DNA of 36,134 bases from a bacterium (GCA_021789915.1 JAJYIV010000011.1:1-36134), one strand, 5' to 3'. Shown: positions 22,457 through 30,120, counted from the first letter of the stretch. Notes: a model not told the origin generated them from the letters alone. Translations and numbers: made by a program.

Positions 22457-24103
22457 ATGAGACGAAACGTGTACGTCGGGTCGGCCTGGCCGTATCCGAA
22501 CGGCAAGCTGCACCTCGGGCACATCGCCGGTCTTGTGCCGGCGGATGTCATCGCCCGCTATCATCGCCTTCGCGGTGATCGCGTGCTGTGGACGTCCGGG
22601 TCGGATTGTCACGGGACGCCCATCACGGAGCGCGCGCGCAAGGAAGGCGTTGCTCCCCGGGACGTCGCCGGACGCTTTCACGCCGGATTCATCAGGACCT
22701 TCGACCGCCTAGGGTTTTCCTACGACCTGTACGGCGCGACGATGGAGCCCTGGCATGTGCAGGCCGTGCAGGAAAGCTTCCTCGAACTGCATCGCAAGCG
22801 GCTGATCGTCGAAGGCGAAGAGCTGGCGGCGCACTGCGACGCCTGCCGTGACCGCCGGGCGGATCGCGAGATCGGCGGAACGTGTCCGGCCTGCCACTCC
22901 GCGGGCGCGCGCGGGGATCAGTGCGACGCTTGCGGCCGCGTGCTTGCGCCAAACGAGCTCCTGAGCCCCGTGTGCCGCGCCTGCGGCGGGGCGATCCGGT
23001 TCGAACGCTCGCGCGAGCTGTTCTTCGACCTGCCGGCCTTCGAACCGCTCCTGCGTGACTGGGTTGGGCGCCAAAGCCATTGGCGCGTCAACGCGAAGGG
23101 GTGGACGGACGGCTGGTTGAAGGAAGGCCTGAAGCGACGGACGGTCACGCGTGCCATCGACTGGGGCATTCCGGTGCCGCTGCCCGGCTGGGAAGACCGC
23201 CGGATCTACGTGTGGTTCGAGGCCGTGCACGGGTATCTCACGGCGAGCCGCGAGTGGGCGCGCCGCCAGGGCGACCCCGACGCCTGGAAGCCGTTCTGGA
23301 CGATGACGGATCCGCGCGCGCTGGCGTACTACGTGGTCGGGAAGGACAATATCCCGTTCCACACGCTGCTGTGGCCGGCCGTCCTGATGGGCCTGGGACT
23401 CGCGCTGCCGTGGCAGATCGTGTCCAGCGAATACCTCACGTTCGGCGACGCGAAACTCTCCAAGAGCACGGGGACGGCCATCACGGCCGACAAGGCCCTG
23501 GACGCGTACGATCCGGACGCGCTGCGATGGTTCCTCGTCGCGCACGGCCCGGAACGCCAGGACACGCCGTTCACCTGGGAACGGTTCGTCTCGGTTGCGA
23601 ACGCGGATCTGGCGAATACGTACAGCAACCTCGTCCATCGCCTTCTGTCGTTCGTCGCCCGTACGTACGGCGGTTGCCTGCCGGACGCGAAGCCGTTCGG
23701 CGAACGCGCCGACGCGCTCCTCGAGATGGTTGACCGTTCATTCGACGAGATCGGAACGCTCATCGAGCGGACGGAACTGCGCGAGGCCGCCGCCCGCGTT
23801 CTCGCCTTGGCGCAGGTAACGAATGAATTCGTCAGCCATGAGGCGCCCTGGGTTCAGATCAGGACGAATGCAAGCCGCGCGGCAAGCGCCGTGAGCGTTG
23901 CGCTGCGCGTCATCGCCGCGCTGGCCGTCCTGACGCAGCCGTTCATGCCGTTCCAGGCGCAGCGGTTGGCGCGCCTGCTCGCGCCCGCCGCCGCGGACGG
24001 CGAGGCCGCGTTCTCCCGCTGGGAGGCGCCCACGCTGAAGCCGGGCGTCCGTCTCGCCCCTCCGGAGCCGCTGTTTCTGCGGATCTCCGCCCCGAGCGCC
24101 TAG
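22457..24103 (+). CDS. Methionyl-tRNA synthetase number 2, four zinc knuckles
   Basis: This 548-residue protein is a second MetRS. HLGH is at residues 19-22 and KLSKS, the KMSKS variant, at 333-337. The connective insert carries four CxxC motifs (127-130, 143-146, 156-159, 173-176), the two-zinc form seen in E. coli-type MetRS, unlike the single knuckle in the other copy. It ends with the helical anticodon-binding domain and lacks a tRNA-binding C-terminal extension. AAGGAG six bases upstream gives a strong start. It follows tRNA-Met and has its own terminator. Duplicate MetRS genes are known to differ in inhibitor sensitivity; whether that applies here is unknown. Confidence 0.95.
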   Translation: MRRNVYVGSAWPYPNGKLHLGHIAGLVPADVIARYHRLRGDRVLWTSGSDCHGTPITERARKEGVAPRDVAGRFHAGFIRTFDRLGFSYDLYGATMEPWHVQAVQESFLELHRKRLIVEGEELAAHCDACRDRRADREIGGTCPACHSAGARGDQCDACGRVLAPNELLSPVCRACGGAIRFERSRELFFDLPAFEPLLRDWVGRQSHWRVNAKGWTDGWLKEGLKRRTVTRAIDWGIPVPLPGWEDRRIYVWFEAVHGYLTASREWARRQGDPDAWKPFWTMTDPRALAYYVVGKDNIPFHTLLWPAVLMGLGLALPWQIVSSEYLTFGDAKLSKSTGTAITADKALDAYDPDALRWFLVAHGPERQDTPFTWERFVSVANADLANTYSNLVHRLLSFVARTYGGCLPDAKPFGERADALLEMVDRSFDEIGTLIERTELREAAARVLALAQVTNEFVSHEAPWVQIRTNASRAASAVSVALRVIAALAVLTQPFMPFQAQRLARLLAPAAADGEAAFSRWEAPTLKPGVRLAPPEPLFLRISAPSA

Positions 24104-24125
24104 TGCGCCATGAACGCCGTCTTTT

Positions 24126-24153
24126 CCCCGTCGCATCGCGGCGGGGATTTTTT
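24126..24153 (+). terminator. Terminator of MetRS number 2
   Basis: CCCCGTCG and CGGCGGGG pair (one G-U pair, five-base loop) and are followed by a run of six T residues. Confidence 0.88.
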
Positions 24154-24169
24154 GCAGAGGTCTCTGTAC

Positions 24170-24197
24170 AAAAAATCCGGATGCGCGCGGCATCCGG
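24170..24197 (-). terminator. Terminator of the GCS2-family gene
   Basis: CCGGATGC and GCATCCGG form an eight-base-pair stem, followed on the minus strand by ATTTTTTG. It faces the MetRS terminator with only 16 bases between the two T-tracts, so the pair acts as a double stop between convergent genes. Confidence 0.85.
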
Positions 24198-24211
24198 AAG
24201 GCCGGCGCCCG

Positions 24212-25567
24212 TTACGGCGCCATCAGATGGCGGAGGAAGCCGCCGAGTCCATATTGCAGGAAGAGATCTTTTTTCGCGTGCGCGGGCGATCGGCCGGTCT
24301 CCAGCGGGCCGCGCAGCGGCGCGAGGAATTCCTCTTCGCCAAGGCCGCGCCGCGCGAGCCCGTCCTTCGCGATCTGCACGAGCCGTCGCGCGCGGGAGCG
24401 CAGGCCTTCGTCGCTCAAGCCGGCGCGCTGCGCATCGTCCTGCCGGTCGCGCCACCAGGCGAAGCTGCCGGCGCCGCGCACGTGTGCGAGCGCCGCGTCC
24501 AGGTTCTCCGCGAGGCCGAGCACGAGCGCCCGCGATGCGAGCGCGTCGCGCGTCTGGCACATGGGTCGGACTTCGACCGTGCCGTAGGCCGCGCGCGGCC
24601 GCGCATCCCACCACAGCGTTCCTTCGTGGTCCAGGAACGCCGCGCGGAAGGCGTCGTCCGTCCATTCCCGCCCGTCCCGCGCGGCCCAAGCGCCGAACGG
24701 CGCCTGCGGGCATTCGGCCCTGCCGCCGTCGATGCGCACCAGGAACTTCGCGCGGCACGCGATGGCGGCGAGCGCCGCGAACGTACGCGGCGGATGCTGC
24801 GCCGGTTCGGTCCCGCACAGGACGTTTCCCCAGAACCCGTGGTTCGTCGTGAACCGGTTCCAGAAATCCTGCCGCGCCGCCAGCATCCCTTCCGGATCCA
24901 GGGCGCCGCCCCACACGGGCGAGTTGGCGTTCAGCGCGATCAGCACCGGGCTGACCGCCAGGAAGAGCTCGAGCGCAGGCAGTACTTCGCCGCGCGCCAG
25001 CTCGACGTGGATTTGGGCCGAGGCGGACAGCGTCTGCAGGTGCACGTCGGGAACGAACAGCGTGCGGAAAATGTCCGCGCGCGCCTTGCGGGCCCATCCT
25101 TCGGGCGCCGGCAGCGTACGCGGCTGGCAGGCGTAATCCTCCAGCCGGACGAAGCCATGGCTCGCCAATCGCGCGTCGACGCCGGCGAGGATGTCCGCAC
25201 GCAGGCGGACGTGGTCGTGCAAGTCAGCCACCGGCGGCCAGCCGATTTCAAGCGTGCCCCGTCCGACGTCCAGGCCGATCTCGAGGCCGTCGGGGCGCCG
25301 GACGCCGATCAGCGTTCCGAGGACGGCGTCGCGCTTCGGCTTCCAAACATCGCGGGGGAAATCCTCGAAGATGACCGCGACGTCCGCCATGCCGCCTTCC
25401 GCGTCGACGACGGCGAACTCGTCTTCGAACCCGACGCGCCGCGGTCCGTCGAGGCGCGTCGGAAAGGCGTCTTCGTAGAGGCGGCGAACGCGATCGACGA
25501 TCGTTTCGTTTTCCAAAGGCAGCTCCTGCTTCCCGTCAGGACCGAATGTCCATGACGTGCGAACCAT
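24212..25567 (-). CDS. Glutamate-cysteine ligase family 2-like protein (GCS2/YbdK type)
   Basis: The protein (451 residues) resembles the GCS2 group of carboxylate-amine ligases, which join glutamate or similar acids to an amine using ATP. VGFEDEFAVVD near residue 45 corresponds to the family's G-x-E-x-E-F ATP/metal strand; QIHVELARGEVLPALELFLAVSP with LNANSPVWGG downstream is the strongest match, and YGTVEVRPMCQ matches the C-terminal E-x-R region. The substrate is unknown, and glutathione synthesis cannot be claimed. The ATG at 25567 has no good ribosome-binding site; a TTG near 25510 preceded by GGAG is an alternative. The minus-strand frame runs further upstream into element B but is not coding there. 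Confidence 0.82.
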   Translation of the reverse strand: MVRTSWTFGPDGKQELPLENETIVDRVRRLYEDAFPTRLDGPRRVGFEDEFAVVDAEGGMADVAVIFEDFPRDVWKPKRDAVLGTLIGVRRPDGLEIGLDVGRGTLEIGWPPVADLHDHVRLRADILAGVDARLASHGFVRLEDYACQPRTLPAPEGWARKARADIFRTLFVPDVHLQTLSASAQIHVELARGEVLPALELFLAVSPVLIALNANSPVWGGALDPEGMLAARQDFWNRFTTNHGFWGNVLCGTEPAQHPPRTFAALAAIACRAKFLVRIDGGRAECPQAPFGAWAARDGREWTDDAFRAAFLDHEGTLWWDARPRAAYGTVEVRPMCQTRDALASRALVLGLAENLDAALAHVRGAGSFAWWRDRQDDAQRAGLSDEGLRSRARRLVQIAKDGLARRGLGEEEFLAPLRGPLETGRSPAHAKKDLFLQYGLGGFLRHLMAP

Positions 25568-25642
25568 GCTAGGAGAGCGGCGCCCGCGCGTCAAGCGCGC
25601 GCGGCCTTTTGCTTTTCGCCCCATGCGGTATCCTGTTCGCGC

Positions 25643-25809
25643 TAGGGGTCTATTCCCGAATGCCGCATTCGGGAGATCGCAAGCACGGGCGAGCGAGCCG
25701 TCGTCGAAAAAACGCAGGTGTGGCAGAGCCACATCGAGGTTTTTCCGACAAGGCGCAGCCGCCTGTGCGTGGCAAGATCCCAATGTCGGTATTCGGGAAT
25801 AGACTCCTA
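25643..25809. mobile_element. Element B: 167-bp hairpin element before the helicase gene
   Basis: The left end TAGGGGTCTATTCCCGAAT and the right end, read inward, TAGGAGTCTATTCCCGAAT differ at one base. The inverted similarity continues inward through almost the whole element (for example TCGAAAAAACG / TCGGAAAAACC and GGTGTGGC / GATGTGGC), so the segment is one long imperfect hairpin with a small apical loop at GGCAGAGCC. No target duplication is obvious. The final A of the element is the first base of the ATG of the helicase gene. Confidence 0.82.
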
Positions 25810-28800
25810 TGGCCAACCTGCTTGAGCATGCCAATCCGGAGCAGCTTGCGGCCATCACGCACCGCGAGGGGCCGCTCATGATCGTCGCCGGCGCCGGCAC
25901 CGGCAAGACCAGCGTCATCACGCAGCGCATCGCGTGGCTTATCGAACAAGGGCTCGCGAAGCCCGAGCAGATTCTCGCGCTCACGTTCACCGACAAGGCG
26001 GCGGGCGAGATGGAGGAGCGCGTGGACCTGCTGCTGCCGTTCGGCTACGTCGACCTGCAGATCTCCACCTTCCACGCCTTCTGCGAGAAGCTGCTGCGCG
26101 CGTACGGCGCGGAGATCGGCCTGTCGCGCGACTTCACGCTGATGCCGGAGCTCGACGCGTGGCTGCTCGCGCGCCAGCAGGTCGGCCGCTTTGCGCTGGA
26201 CCATTATCGGCCGCTCGGCAACCCGACCAAGTTCCTGCGCGCGCTGCTCGCGCATTTTTCGCGCTGCAAGGATCTTGGCGTGACGCCGGAAGCGTATCGG
26301 GCGTTCGTCGAGCGCCGCTTCCCGTCATCGAGAGGGTCCGCCGGCGGCGACGCGATCCCGTCTCCGCCGGATGGGAGCAGGACGGCGCCGTCCTCGGCTC
26401 GCCGTGACGAGGAAGAAAGCGAACGCAAGCGCCTGTCCGAGCTCGCGAACGCCTACGCGGCCTATCAATCCGTCCTGCAGGAGCACGACGCCGTCGATTT
26501 CGGCGACGTGATGATGTACGCGCTGGACCTGCTGCGCCGGCGCCCGCGCGTGCTCGCCGACGTGCGCGAGCGCTACCGCTTCGTGCTCGTCGACGAATTC
26601 CAGGATACGAATGCCGTCCAGTACGAGCTGGTGAAGCTGATCGCCGCGCCGCGCGACAACCTGACCGTCGTCGGCGACGACGACCAGGCCATCTACGCCT
26701 TCCGCGGGGCGTCGCTCGCGAACATCCTTCGGTTCCAAACGGATTTTCCGACGGCGGAAAAAATCGTCCTCACGCGCAATTACCGATCCGGCCAAGCGAT
26801 CCTGGACACGGCGCATCGCCTCATCCAGGCGAACAATCCGCATCGCCTGGAAGCGCAGGACGAGCGCCTGTCGAAACGGCTCGTGTCGCAGCGCGAAGGG
26901 CGGGGGAGCGTGGAGCATCTGCCGTTCGCGTCGCTGGAAGACGAAGCGGTCGGCGTCGCGAACAGGATCCTGGCCCTGAAGGAAGCGCATCCGGACGCGG
27001 CCTGGAGCGATTTTTGCATCCTCGTGCGCGCCAACGACGCGGCCGACGCCTTTCTCGGCCCGCTCGAGCGCGCGGGCATCCCGTTCCGCTTCCTCGCGCT
27101 GTCGGGCCTGTACGCCAAGCGCGCGCTGCTGGATGTGCTGGCCTTCCTGCGCGTGATCGACAACCCGTTCGACGGCCCGAGCTTCTACCGCCTGCTGGCG
27201 ATGCCGCTGCACGGCGTGCCGGCGGACGCGGTGGCGCGGCTGTCGCACGTGGCGAACCGGAAGGGGAAGTCGCTGGGCGAGGCCGCCGCGATGGGACGCG
27301 CCGCGGGCGCGGTGCAGGGCGAGGCGGCGGACCGCGTGGAAGGGCTGCTGGCGTTCCTCGCGCGCATGCGCGCGGAAGCGACGCGGCGCCCGATCGGCGA
27401 GCTGTACGTCCTCGTCGCCAAGGAAAGCGGTTATCTCGCCTGGCTGAACGGGCGCGGCGAGCGGGAAAAGCGCGACGAGTTCAATTATCTGCAGCAGTTC
27501 TATCAGCGCGTGAAGCGCTTCGAAGAGCGGCACGACCATCCCGTCCTTCGGCACTTCCTGGAGGAGTTCGCCTTCGAGCGCGACGCCGGCGAGGACGGTG
27601 CGCTCGTGCACGACGTCGAAGCCGGGCCGGACGTCGTCCACGTGATGACGGTGCACGCGTCCAAGGGCCTGGAGTTCCGCTTCGTGTTCGTCGTATCGAT
27701 GGTGGACCGGCGTTTTCCGTCGCAGGCGCGGGCGGAAGCGATCCCGCTGCCGGAAGGGTTGGAAGGGGATGAAGGGTCGGAAGGGGTTCAATCGAGCGCC
27801 GAGCGCCGAGCGCCGAGCGCCGCCGACCCCGCCACGGCCCACCTCGAAGAAGAACGCCGGCTGTTTTACGTGGCCGCGACGCGCGCCAAGGAGGCGCTGT
27901 TCCTGACGTGGGCGGAGGATTACCGCGGAACGCGCAAACGCAAGCCGTCGCGCTTCCTGACGGAGCTCGGATATCAGATCTCGCCCTCGTCATCGCGAGA
28001 AGCCGCAGGCGACGACGCGATCCTGCAGCCGGACGGGAGCGGGACTGCTTCGTCCCGCCCGCCTGGAGGCGGGACTCGCGATGACGAGCAGGAAGACCAC
28101 CTCGTCATCCAAATCCCGAAGCAGTTCTCCTTCACGCAGCTCGTCGCCTTCGCGAGCTGTCCGCTCCAGTACGAATTCGCGCACGTGCTGAAGATCCCCG
28201 TCTTCGGCAAGCGGCAGATGTCCTTCGGCAAGACGATGCACAACACGCTGCAGCATTTCTTCGAGCGCTGGTTGGAACGGACGGGCGCGCGGCAAGCGAA
28301 CCTGTTCGACGCCGCGGCCGCCGTCTTCCCCCCGGCCCCATCCGCTGACGCGGACGGGGAGGCCGCGGGACGCGCGGCGCCGGTGTCGCTCGAGGAATTG
28401 GAAGCGCTGTACGCCGAGCATTGGATCGACGACTGGTATCCCGACGACGCGGCGCGCGAAGAGTACCGCGCGCAGGGGCTCGCGAGCCTGCGCGCCTATT
28501 ACGCGCGGGTGAAGAAGGCGCCGCCCGACGTGCTGGCGCTGGAACAATCGTTTACGTTGAAGATCGGAGACGTCGCCTTGAAGGGCCGCATCGACCGCAT
28601 CGACCGGTGCGGGGACGGCGTAGAGATCATCGACTACAAGACGGGAACGCCCAAGACGGAAGCCGACCTCAAGAAAGACCGGGGCAAGCGCGAACAGCTG
28701 TACCTGTACCAGCTGGCGGCCGGACGCGTCCTCGGCATGAAGGTTGAAAAGCTGACTTTCCATTATCTCGAGGACGACTCCACGGTGTCGTTCCTGGGGA

Positions 28801-28943
28801 CGCCCGACGATCTGCTGACGCTCGAGGAAGACATCGCCGAACGCGTCGGCCGCATCAAGCGCGGCGTCTTTGATCCGACGCCGGGCTATCACTGCCGCCA
28901 TTGCGACTTCAAGGACGTGTGCGAGTTTAGAGCGAAAGAGTGA
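25809..28943 (+). CDS. UvrD-like helicase fused to RecB/AddB-type nuclease with Fe-S cluster
   Basis: This 1044-residue protein combines a superfamily 1A helicase with a C-terminal PD-(D/E)XK nuclease. Helicase motifs: Walker A GAGTGKT (28-34), LTFTDKAA, DEFQDTN, GDDDQAIYAFRGA, LTRNYRS, VMTVHASKGLEF and LFYVAATRAKEAL. Nuclease: D929 (GRIDRID), D942 and K944 (IIDYKTG) and QLYLYQLAA. Four cysteines, C784, C1029, C1032 and C1038, match the iron-sulfur staple of AddB-type nucleases. A DNA end-processing or repair role is expected. Two palindromic repeats (residues about 172-202 and 726-760) and a tandem-repeat stretch (about 650-671) are translated within it. The ATG directly abuts element B; no ribosome-binding site is seen. 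Confidence 0.95.
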   Translation: MANLLEHANPEQLAAITHREGPLMIVAGAGTGKTSVITQRIAWLIEQGLAKPEQILALTFTDKAAGEMEERVDLLLPFGYVDLQISTFHAFCEKLLRAYGAEIGLSRDFTLMPELDAWLLARQQVGRFALDHYRPLGNPTKFLRALLAHFSRCKDLGVTPEAYRAFVERRFPSSRGSAGGDAIPSPPDGSRTAPSSARRDEEESERKRLSELANAYAAYQSVLQEHDAVDFGDVMMYALDLLRRRPRVLADVRERYRFVLVDEFQDTNAVQYELVKLIAAPRDNLTVVGDDDQAIYAFRGASLANILRFQTDFPTAEKIVLTRNYRSGQAILDTAHRLIQANNPHRLEAQDERLSKRLVSQREGRGSVEHLPFASLEDEAVGVANRILALKEAHPDAAWSDFCILVRANDAADAFLGPLERAGIPFRFLALSGLYAKRALLDVLAFLRVIDNPFDGPSFYRLLAMPLHGVPADAVARLSHVANRKGKSLGEAAAMGRAAGAVQGEAADRVEGLLAFLARMRAEATRRPIGELYVLVAKESGYLAWLNGRGEREKRDEFNYLQQFYQRVKRFEERHDHPVLRHFLEEFAFERDAGEDGALVHDVEAGPDVVHVMTVHASKGLEFRFVFVVSMVDRRFPSQARAEAIPLPEGLEGDEGSEGVQSSAERRAPSAADPATAHLEEERRLFYVAATRAKEALFLTWAEDYRGTRKRKPSRFLTELGYQISPSSSREAAGDDAILQPDGSGTASSRPPGGGTRDDEQEDHLVIQIPKQFSFTQLVAFASCPLQYEFAHVLKIPVFGKRQMSFGKTMHNTLQHFFERWLERTGARQANLFDAAAAVFPPAPSADADGEAAGRAAPVSLEELEALYAEHWIDDWYPDDAAREEYRAQGLASLRAYYARVKKAPPDVLALEQSFTLKIGDVALKGRIDRIDRCGDGVEIIDYKTGTPKTEADLKKDRGKREQLYLYQLAAGRVLGMKVEKLTFHYLEDDSTVSFLGTPDDLLTLEEDIAERVGRIKRGVFDPTPGYHCRHCDFKDVCEFRAKE
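26323..26413. repeat. Palindromic repeat inside the helicase ORF, copy 1
   Basis: CGTCATCGAGAG at the left and CTCGCCGTGACG at the right are imperfect inverted ends. The interior GGCGACGCGATCCCG matches the second intragenic copy. It is read in frame as PSSRGSAGGDAIPSPPDGS and lies between YRAFVERR and ERKRLSELANAYAAYQ, which are adjacent in normal UvrD-type proteins. Confidence 0.8.
27755..27821 (+). repeat. Short tandem repeats inside the helicase ORF
   Basis: Imperfect GGAAGGG-type units (27755-27788) are followed by four perfect copies of GAGCGCC (27794-27821). They encode a low-complexity linker (EGLEGDEGSEGVQSSAERRA) just before the helicase motif EEERRLFYVAATRA. Confidence 0.85.
27986..28088. 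repeat. Palindromic repeat inside the helicase ORF, copy 2
   Basis: CTCGTCATCGCGAG and CTCGCGATGACGAG are perfect 14-bp inverted ends. The inside carries GATCCTGCAGCC, matching the intergenic repeat at 15282 (AATCCTGCCGCC), and a CCCGCCTGGAGGCGGG hairpin. It is read in frame as SSSREAAGDDAILQPDGSG and lies between the helicase and nuclease domains. Confidence 0.88.
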
Positions 28944-29096
28944 TAAAGTGATGGAGTGATGGAGTGTCCCGCTCTGACTCCCGGCATCCGGGAACGTCCG
29001 TTGGAAAGACGGTGAGAGAATTAGACGATTAGACGGTTAGACGCGGTGAGCGATCTAACGGCTAATAGCTAAAAGCTAACGGCCAACGGCTTTCTT
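28944..29096. repeat. Intergenic tandem-repeat tract before the DUF721-like gene
   Basis: The tract holds GTGATGGA-type octamers (28948-28972), then TTAGACG-type heptamers (about 29020-29041) and GCTAAYG-type heptamers (about 29058-29090) that end six bases before the ATG at 29097. AGAGCG at the helicase stop and CGCTCT at 28971-28976 can close a hairpin. No gene is seen in it. Confidence 0.75.
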
Positions 29097-29417
29097 ATGC
29101 GCCATCCCGTTTCCATCAAGGATCTGCTCGGCAAGGCCGTCCAGCGCGCCGGCATCGACCGCCAGGTCGCCGTCGCCCAGGTTCTCGAAGCCGCCGACGA
29201 GGCCGTGCGGCGGCTGCTTCCGCGCGGACGCGCCGCGGACGCGCGCGCCGCGGCCCTGCGCGACGGCGCGCTCATCGTCGCGTGCCGCCATGCCTCGGCC
29301 GCGCAGGCCGTGGCGCGCGGGGCGCCGTCCCTGCTTGACGCCGTGAAGCGCGCCTCGCCCAAGGCGGACGTCCGCCGCGTCGTGACGCGTTTGGAATCGG
29401 ACGAGGAAACGAGGTAG
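29097..29417 (+). CDS. DUF721/DciA-like protein
   Basis: This 106-residue protein resembles the DUF721 family, which includes DciA, the loader of the replicative helicase in many bacteria. Matching features are the N-terminal ISIKDLL-type helix (VSIKDLLGKAVQRAG), a central D-G-x-L-x-V strand (RDGALIVACRHASAAQAV) and a C-terminal helix leading to DVRRVVTRLE. The usual tryptophans (W..V-G and A-W-x-x-E-L) are absent, so the match is moderate. It is transcribed in the same direction as the helicase upstream and the membrane protein downstream. No Shine-Dalgarno sequence; a heptamer tract precedes the ATG. Confidence 0.62.
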   Translation: MRHPVSIKDLLGKAVQRAGIDRQVAVAQVLEAADEAVRRLLPRGRAADARAAALRDGALIVACRHASAAQAVARGAPSLLDAVKRASPKADVRRVVTRLESDEETR

Positions 29418-29456
29418 AATCCAGTTGTGAGCCGTTGACTTGGCCACTCGTCTTCA

Positions 29457-29503
29457 GAGCTAACGGCTAAAGGTTAAAGGCTAAAGGCTATCGGCTAACG
29501 GCT
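29457..29503. repeat. Heptamer array (GGCTAAA-type) before the 29509 gene
   Basis: Units of the form GGCTAAC, GGCTAAA, GGTTAAA and GGCTATC follow one another in a 7-bp rhythm, ending at CGGCT five bases before the ATG at 29509. It resembles the tracts before 13755 and 29097. Confidence 0.85.
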
Positions 29504-29508
29504 TCCCC

Positions 29509-29901
29509 ATGACCTTCCGCGATTACGTCGTCGTCATGTCCCTGGCCACGGCAGCCGCCTGGGTCGCGTTTCTCATCGTGTTGGTCTCCACGGATCCGGC
29601 GCACGCCGGATGGCTCGGATTGGCGCTGTTCTACCTCACGTTCGGTTTGTCCGTCGTCGGGACGCTGTCCGTCGCCGGCACCGCCGTCCGCGCGTGGGCG
29701 CGTCCGCAGGAACTCGTCTCGCGGCATGCGTCGCGCGCGTTCCGCCAGGCCATCCTGGTCGCCGTCCTGGTCGTGGCCTGCCTGCTCCTGCTTGCGGCCG
29801 GATGGTTCCGCTCGTGGACGGGCATCCTCCTGGTGGTGGCGGCCGCCCTGGTGGAACTGGCCTTTCTGGCCTCCCAATCCCGCGCCCGTCCCGCGCGATA
29901 G
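29509..29901 (+). CDS. Conserved four-helix membrane protein of Patescibacteria type
   Basis: This 130-residue protein has four membrane segments (about 6-27, 34-60, 82-100 and 102-122). The pattern LALFYLTFGLSVVGTLSVAG, then a basic loop and RAFRQAILVAVLVV, is one I associate with a small membrane protein widespread in Candidate Phyla Radiation genomes (G-T-x-x-x-x-G and S/A-F-R-Q). Its function is unknown. It lies between the DUF721-like gene and mreB, all in one direction. The ATG at 29509 follows a heptamer array without a ribosome-binding site. Element A copy 2 begins 12 bases after its stop. Confidence 0.75.
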   Translation: MTFRDYVVVMSLATAAAWVAFLIVLVSTDPAHAGWLGLALFYLTFGLSVVGTLSVAGTAVRAWARPQELVSRHASRAFRQAILVAVLVVACLLLLAAGWFRSWTGILLVVAAALVELAFLASQSRARPAR

Positions 29902-29912
29902 CATCCACAGGG

Positions 29913-30066
29913 GACCTCTGAAAAAATGATGGATTTTCGTTGTCAGCCAAAGGCTGATCAGCCTCTGGCTGAAATGGGCTGCCGAGCCCCGCGAACCCTA
30001 CTAAACGTAGGGAGAGCGGGGTCGGCGGGCGCCCATGAGACGAAAAGACGCCGTTTTACAAAGGTC
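29913..30066. mobile_element. Element A, copy 2: 154-bp MITE-like element upstream of mreB
   Basis: It is the same element as at 4353-4507, in the same orientation, with a single-base deletion near ACTAAACG and about six substitutions, mostly in the terminal repeats. The ends are GACCTCTGAAAAAATG and, read inward from the right, GACCTTTGTAAAACGG. The flanks CCACAGGG (29905-29912) and CCACAGGA (30067-30074) form an 8-bp direct repeat with one mismatch. It separates the small membrane protein gene from mreB. Confidence 0.85.
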
Positions 30067-30120
30067 CCACAGGACAAAAAACCGACGAGGTGATAAGGTC
30101 GCGGCGACGCATTTTTTCCT

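Noticed and set aside
24145-24178. Long palindrome sharing CAGAGGTCTCT with the right end of element A, possible solo element end
   Set aside because: It is explained by two converging terminator T-tracts facing each other; an 11-base match is too short to claim an element remnant.
13670-29503. CRISPR array suggested by short repeats
   Set aside because: The repeats are 7-8 bp degenerate tandem units or palindromes without unique spacers, and there is no cas gene.
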